In this document: piece by piece, positions 58,301 to 64,000 of the stretch
Numbering within the stretch: position 1 is the stretch's first letter
Layout of the letters: the number at the start of each line of letters is the position of its first letter
Assembly: GCF_040712315.1 (NCBI RefSeq)
Contig: NC_134024.1
Location: 23,448,658-23,512,657, forward strand
Length of the DNA: 64,000 nt
Reading direction: 5' to 3'
Source of the DNA: Castanea sativa
Lineage: Eukaryota; Streptophyta; Magnoliopsida; Fagales; Fagaceae
Program-made: the position numbers and the translations under genes
Notes under the pieces: model-generated
Database searches by the model: none
Told to the model about the DNA's origin: nothing
The model's input: only the letters and a program-made list of their open reading frames with translations

Positions 58301-59178
58301 GTGTTGACAACACATTTGACGGTACTGCACATGTAATAAATTGTATGCGAGGCAGATACAATTGTGCAAAGGATTTTAAAGAAGGTATGGAGACCATTAG
58401 GTACCAACTACCAAAACCAAAGACATGTCACTTTTGTAATGCCCGTTTGTTCCATCGAGAGACATCCTCGATGTGTTGCAAGGATGGAAAAATATCCTTC
58501 CCCAATATACCAATTTATCCTGAATTTATGGAGCTCATTTGTGAGCAAACACCACGGGGCAGACATTTCAGGCAATATATACGGTTTTACAACAACATGT
58601 TTGCATTTACCTCAATGGGTGTGCACGTGGATGAAAGCCTGACCTCAAATAGTCGAGGAATATATACATTTTGTGCCCAATGTGCCATCTATCATAGAAT
58701 TGGTAGTCTTTTATCACATACACCTCTAAGTGTGTGGCATCTACAATTGTATATCTACGACACCGATCTTGAAATACAACGCAGAATGTCTCAATCTGTA
58801 GAAGCTCATGAAGATATTGTGCGACTTATTCAAAGGATCTTAGACATACACAATCCATTTGTGGAGAAATTTCGTCAACTATCTCGAAGTTCAAATTTAC
58901 ATCAATGTAAACTCCTCATTAAAGAACAACCTCTAAACCAACCTCGATATTGCCTTCCCAGTGCTTCCCAAGTGGCAGCTATTATTGTAGGAGCAGAAGA
59001 AGCTGGTCATTTAAGTGGCAGAGAAATTTTGGCCAATGTTCAAGATACAGCAGGATTTTATGATCCATTGCAGTACCCAATCCTTTTTCCATTTGGAACA
59101 TATGGATGGGATATCAACACACGTGATGCTAATAGAAATAAAGTGTCATGTCGTGATTATTATGCATACATCTTTTAG
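58301..59178 (+). pseudogene. Helitron-like N-terminal domain of Rep/helicase
   Basis: The exon begins after TTAG at 58,301 and encodes GTAHVINCMRGRYNCAKDF, a zinc-finger-like CHFCNARLF...CCKDGKI segment and FPNIPIYPEFMELICEQTP. It continues with the conserved Helitron helicase-like N-terminal stretch ending YPILFPFGTYGWDINTRD and SCRDYYAYIF. The TAG at 59176-59178 sits exactly at the donor (TAG|GTAACA). The next exon (from 59271, after CGAAG) continues IHDDALSMIWFGGRLSQQY in frame. Confidence 0.85.
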
Positions 59179-59270
59179 GTAACAGTTTTATTATTTTCAA
59201 TCTATTACTGCAAAATGCCGCTTACATTATAAACTAACTGAACCTACATCTATTTATACTAAAGTCGAAG

Positions 59271-60537
59271 ATTCACGACGATGCTCTATCAATGATTTGG
59301 TTTGGAGGACGCCTTTCCCAACAGTATGCTGTTGATAATTATGTAAAAATTGAAACACACAAGCTTAGGTGGTTTGAGCACAATCAAGATTCTATTAAGG
59401 CAGATCTGTACCAAGGCCTACAAGATGCTTTCAATGAAGGAGAGAGTGATACTGGTAATGTAAACTTTACATTTGAACTTTACATTACTTTATGAATGGC
59501 GAATTAGGATCAATATTTATTAATGGCCCAACTTTTCCATCTTATATATAGGAAATGTTGGACATAGAACCATTCTACCTTCATCATTTGTGGGAAGCCC
59601 TCGCGATATGATCCAACGATTTCAAGATGCAATGTCATTGGTTCAAAAGTTTGGGAAGCTAGATTTATTCATCACAATGACGTGCAATCCAAGATGGGAA
59701 GAAATCCAAAATGAGCTTTTACCTGCACAAACAGCACAAGATCGTCCAGACTTGCTTGCAAGAGTTTTCAAATCGAAATTTGAAGAATTGAAAGATGATA
59801 TCGTGGTCAAGGGGGTTCTCGAAAGAGTTATTGTATACGTGCAGGTCTTTGAGTTCCAAAAAAAGGGTTTACCACATGCACACATGCTTATAATTCTCGA
59901 TGAAGATGATAAATTGCATAATCCAGAGGATTACGATCGGGTTGTTAAGGCAGAAATACCGTATAAGGAGGAATAACCTCAATTACATAAAGCTGTACTG
60001 AAGCATATGATACATGGCCCTTGCGGAGTACAAAATCCAAGATCACCGTGCATGAAAAATGGGCGATGTAAAAAAGGATACCCAAAGCCTTTCTCACTAG
60101 AAACCTACCAAGGCAATGACTCATATCCTGTTTACAAACAATATGATACTAATAATCCCGTGCCACTGAATGATCATTGCAGGATTATGGTAGACAACAC
60201 TTGGGTTGTTCCATATAATCCTTGGTTACTGCTGAAATATAATTGCCATATTAATGTTGAAATATGTTGCAGTATCAAGAGTGTCAAGTACTTATATAAA
60301 TATGTGTATAAAGGCCCAGATTGTGTCTCTATGGAAGTTAGGCCAGGGCCAAATTATGATGAGGTCCAACAGTACATTGATGCAAGATGGGTATGTGCTC
60401 CAGAGGCATGTTGGAAGATATTTTCTTTTCCTATGTATCGAATGTACCCTGCCATTTTTCGTTTGCAAATTCATCTTCCAAATAGACAACAGATACGCTT
60501 TAGACCACATGAACTTACTGCTAATGTTTTGGAGTGA
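59271..60537 (+). pseudogene. Helitron Rep (HUH endonuclease) domain
   Basis: Exons 59271-59454 and 59552 onward join across a GT-AG intron (DTG|NVGHRTILPSSFVG). The Rep domain follows: FGKLDLFITMTCNPRWEEI, the HUH motif in KKGLPHAHMLIILD, MIHGPCGVQNPRSPCMKNG, and the catalytic-Tyr region KSVKYLYKYVYKGPD, which offers two tyrosines spaced as in Helitron Y2 Reps. This domain nicks and joins one DNA strand in rolling-circle transposition. TAA at 59974-59976 and TGA at 60535-60537 interrupt the frame, which is otherwise continuous on both sides. Confidence 0.93.
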
Positions 60538-62610
60538 AGTAAAAAGACAATGCTCACTGAATTTTTTTATATGAATATGATTGATCATGATGCACAAAAT
60601 TATCTATATAGAGAGTTTCCTGAGCATTATTGTTGGGATTATAAAAACAATATATGGATACAAAGAAGATCTTATAAAAAAGTAGTGGGCAAGATATATG
60701 CTGTTTCACCATTTGATGGAGAGAAGTTAAATCTACGTGTTCTTCTTAATCATGTCAAAGGGCCAACAAGATTTGATGATTTATTGACTGTCAATGGGAT
60801 AACCTATCCAACTTTTAAGCAAGCAGCTGAACAAAGGGGTTTACTAGAGAATGATAACAGCATACGACAGTGTCTACTTGAGGCAAGAGACATTCGAATG
60901 CTGTCAGCTTTAAGAAGATTGTTTGCAACAATATTGATATTTTGTCTACCGACTGGAGTAAGAGAATTGTGGAATGAGTTTTACCCATATATGGTAGAAG
61001 ATTACCCATCAACATCTGTTACAACAGAGACACGTCGTACAAATAAACTTCTCAATGATTTAGGGGCGTTACTCTTGCAACATGGAAAGCACATTACAGA
61101 CTATGATTTGCCGATATCAATTGGAGAATGTGACAATGATTCAGCTGTACCAAGACTCATTCAAGATGAGTTATCTGTTCCTAATGTAGATGAAGAACTC
61201 ACTTTAATTGAAAAGTTGAATAACGACCAGAGAGTTGCATATGAGAAAATTATGACAGTTATTGATCGTAAGGAAAGCATGATATTCTTCGTCGATGGGC
61301 CAGGGGGAACTGGGAAAACATTTTTGTATCGCACAATATTGGCAACCTTGAGAAAAGCAGGTCACATTGCAATTGCCACAGCTACATCTGGCATAGCAGC
61401 AACATTACTCCCTGGTGGAAGAACAGAGCATTCTAGGTTTAAGATTCCTTTAACTCCCAATGCTTCATCTACTTGCTCAGTAAGTAAACAATCAGACTTA
61501 GCTGAACTTATTAGACGTGCCACCATAATTATTAGGGATGAAGCCCCAATGGTAAATCGATGTGCACTCGAATCTTTAGGTAGAAAATTTAAAGATATTA
61601 TGGAAATAAATTTACCTTTTGGTGGGAAGGTGCTAATTTTGGGTGGAGATTTTCGTCAAGTACTTTCAGTTGTTCCAAAGGGTACAATGGCAGAAATGAT
61701 TGATGCATGCATAGTCAAGTCCCCATTATGGAAAAATGTCAAAGCGTTACATTTGAAGCAGAATATGAGGTCTATCAACGATGAAGAGTTTGCTGAGTAT
61801 ATACAACGCATTGGTGATGGGAATGAACCATTTATAATGGATGATTTGATTAAACTACCCCCTTCAATGGCAATGCAATGGGAGGGTCATCATTCTATAT
61901 ACAACTTGATTGATCAAGTTTTTCCAAGTTTACAAGAACATGCCAATGATGCAAGGTATATGGTTGATAGGACTTTGCTAACACCTATAAATGATGATGT
62001 TGAACAGCTTAATGCAAAGATAATTTCTCAGTTTCCAGGAGATGAGTTTACGTTACATTCTTTTGATGAGGTTGAAGGAGATAATAATCATCTATATCAA
62101 CAAGAATTCCTAAATTCTATATCTCCAGGGGGTTTACCACCACATATATTAAGGCTAAAAAAGGGTGCTCCAATTATGTTGCTGCGCAATATAGATCCAA
62201 AAGCCGAATTATGTAATGGTACAAGATTGATATGCCGTGGATGTTTTAACAACGTAATTGACGCTGAAATTTTGACTGGACAATATTCAGGTACACGTGT
62301 TTTCTTGCCAAGAATCCCTTTGAAGACAATAGAAAATGTACATTTGCCATTTGTAATGATCAGACGACAATTTCCTGTACGTTTAAGCTTTGCACTTACA
62401 ATAAACAAAGCGCAAGGTTAGACAATTCCAACTGTTGGAATTTATCTTCCTGATCATGTTTTTAGTCATGGCCAATTATATGTGGCATTGTCAAGGGGAG
62501 TCTCCCAATCCACCACAAAACTATTGGTGCAAAAAGGAACAATACCTGAGGAGGAAGGTGTTCACACAAGAAATATTGTGTATAAAGATGTTTTGTTCCC
62601 TTCATCATAG
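60538..62610 (+). pseudogene. Helitron PIF1-like SF1 DNA helicase domain
   Basis: The same frame continues after the TGA: TEFFYMNMIDHDAQNYLYRE, then the SF1/PIF1 helicase with Walker A GPGGTGKT (about 61,297-61,320), motif II region IIRDEAPM, LILGGDFRQVLSVVPKG, KALHLKQNMRS, LLTPINDDVEQLNA and the C-terminal LKKGAPIMLLRNIDP, LSFALTINKAQG. A TAG at 62419-62421 stops it. The frame then continues through YLPDHVFSHGQLYVALSRG to a final TAG at 62608-62610. The helicase unwinds donor DNA during rolling-circle transfer. All motifs are intact; only stop codons break it. Confidence 0.94.
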
Positions 62611-62737
62611 GTATTAATTAATAATTGGAAAGAACTGTCTTACATATAAATTTATTTTAATAATTTACAAATTTTAATAGTTATGCGGTCTACGTTTTAA
62701 TATTTTATTTCTTGATCTTTTTTATGTATACAATTAA

Positions 62738-63420
62738 TTGGTAACAAGAAGGATGCCCAACTCAAATGTGAGGATCGAGTCCACTATGCTAAATAATGGA
62801 GTGCATCCTGTTCCTACTACTCATTGGGAGAATTGGAAGGATGATCAATCATTATTAAACATGGAGGCCATTGATAACAAGGTATATTTCTTTTTAATGA
62901 TATCTTTAATCAGCATCCCTTTCTATTGTTTTATCAAAATTAATATTAAACATGTCATGCGGCGTATGGGTTAGGTTTGCAAATTGGTAATTTATTCACC
63001 TGGTTGGGGATTCACTATTCGAGCTGACAAGAAAGAGATTCGGAAAGAAGTGAAACGAGTTTTAGAGTCACAAGAATTGGAAAGGTTTGTTACGGTATTT
63101 TTTAAAATAGGAAAATAAGTAATTGATAGTCTTAGTATACAAACAATTTTTTTTTCTTCATTTTGAAGTTCCATAAACAAAGACAAACAACAAATCAATG
63201 TCAAGAAGAGCAATGAGGTGCGCAACATCCATAGGAATAAAGACAAAGGAAAAATGAAGAACGATGTGATCTCTAACACTCATGCCAACAGAGACAAACG
63301 GAGAATGAAAATCAAGAACAATGTGGCTCCCAACATCCATGAGAAAAAAAAGATACGAAAAAAAAAACCAAGGACGATGCAATTTTCAAGGCCCAAAATA
63401 GTAAAGAAAAACATAAAATG
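62738..63420 (+). pseudogene. Possible downstream exons of the Helitron region
   Basis: After an intron-like gap, frames read RMPNSNVRIESTMLNNGVH and THWENWKDDQSLLNMEAID with a donor at AAG|GTATATT. They are followed at about 62,975-63,085 by KLVIYSPGWGFTIRADKKE and a Lys-rich segment at 63,180-63,420 (KKIRKKKPR). I recognise no domain. The basic tail could be a nuclear or DNA-binding extension, or noncoding sequence. Confidence 0.35.
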
Positions 63421-64000
63421 AGAGTCAAGGACGATGAGATAATAAAGCAGGTACAAATCATTACCACGTTTACTTTAAAAAAAAAAAACTCTATTACAAA
63501 GTTGACTATATAATTTTTTTTAAAATTTTTGGTAATTAAATGATAGTTCTTTAAGTCCCAAGCTGAAGTAGACCATTTCACATACATGGAGCTATGCAAT
63601 ATAATCACAAGGTCAGTTCAAATATTTCATTTTACAAGTTTATGCTTGATATTTATTGTGCTTATTATTATTATGTACGTTTTAAAGTCTCTATTAATAA
63701 CACAAACTAACACATTTTGTATCATAGGTTCATGGCAAATTCTGCTGGAAAGCAATTAGAATGTGGATCAAATAGCATTGCTCCACCAACTTCTCCACCG
63801 TAGCCAGCACAATATTATTAAGTTCACTTATTCCATGTTTCAGATGTAGTGCATTATTTTATAGTTTTACCTGATGTAAATATTTCAGTTTTCTACATTG
63901 ATTTATCAACTTCTTCATAATAGCTTTTGTAAAAGTCATCACATGTATTTTGTAAGTAGTTTTATTGTTACAATTTTATTATGCATTTTCAATATATGCA
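63421..64000. other. Gene-free end of window
   Basis: A short frame near 63,732-63,800 reads MANSAGKQLECGSNSIAPP, then stops. AT-rich sequence follows to the edge. I saw no Helitron 3' hairpin with CTRR before base 64,000. Confidence 0.4.

Larger units (their letters stand above)
53656..64000 (+). mobile_element. Helitron (rolling-circle transposon), right end outside or unrecognised
   Basis: A Rep/helicase gene at 57.2-62.6 kb defines the class. A plausible 5' terminus is the TC of TCTATACTACTATTTA at 53,656, preceded by A, as Helitrons insert between A and T. TATACTACTATTTA recurs 20 bases on. No CTRR-plus-hairpin 3' end is convincing before the window edge. The 5' noncoding part holds direct duplications. 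Left boundary confidence is low; the identity of the element is not in doubt. Confidence 0.75.

Noticed and set aside
1..64000. Searched for rRNA and canonical tRNA genes
   Set aside because: Only tRNA-like SINE promoters were found. No cloverleaf with a full anticodon arm or rRNA block was seen by eye.

Overview
This window is nuclear DNA of a flowering plant. The evidence is AT-rich intergenic sequence, spliced plant gene fragments, Ty1/copia and Ty3/gypsy retrotransposons, LINEs, tRNA-like SINEs, a Helitron and MIR169-type microRNA precursors. Several repeats resemble those of woody rosids such as oak relatives; this is recalled pattern, not a search result. No complete, undamaged protein-coding host gene is visible. 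The window is a transposon-rich stretch holding gene relics and a small microRNA cluster.

Layout. (1) 1-8,000: SINE and LTR-like debris, a 259-bp tandem duplication, then minus-strand relics of three unrelated host genes: a HEATR6/DUF4042-like gene (1,794-4,525), an ML lipid-recognition exon (4,876-4,985) and an EMB1923-like membrane protein (6,228-7,482). (2) 8,204-11,107: a six-exon plant mobile domain (MAIN-like) gene on the minus strand. All its splice junctions keep frame, but two stop codons break it; palindromes lie upstream near 14 kb. (3) 11,942-12,404: two exons of a CHR4/PICKLE-related chromatin remodeller (plus). A legume-lectin fragment follows at 18.9 kb. (4) 15.5-36.9 kb: three same-strand copies of a pri-miR169 unit (hairpins at 15.9, 25.65 and 36.43 kb). 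Each has a TATA box 102-105 bp upstream of the mature sequence and a decayed second hairpin downstream. Between them lie solo LTRs with exact target-site duplications (TSDs), including a three-element nest, and a 5'-truncated LINE (31.2-35.0 kb). (5) 36.86-50.8 kb: the 5' part of a copia element, split by an 11.2-kb gypsy element with a perfect 5-bp TSD (CAAAC). The gypsy element carries an opposite-strand spliced ORF and a 151-bp tandem array between pol and the 3' LTR, as in the Tat lineage. (6) 51.2-52.8 kb: a second LINE fragment (plus). (7) About 53.66 kb to the window end: a Helitron encoding a Rep/helicase protein, broken by six stop codons. Each stop is one C-to-T change from a CAA, CAG or CGA codon.

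Functional reading. The only plausibly working host loci are the first two MIR169 hairpins. In known plants miR169 represses NF-YA transcription-factor mRNAs; the third copy has substitutions in the mature region. Everything protein-coding looks like a transposon or a relic. All family calls come from reading translated sequence; no database search was run.
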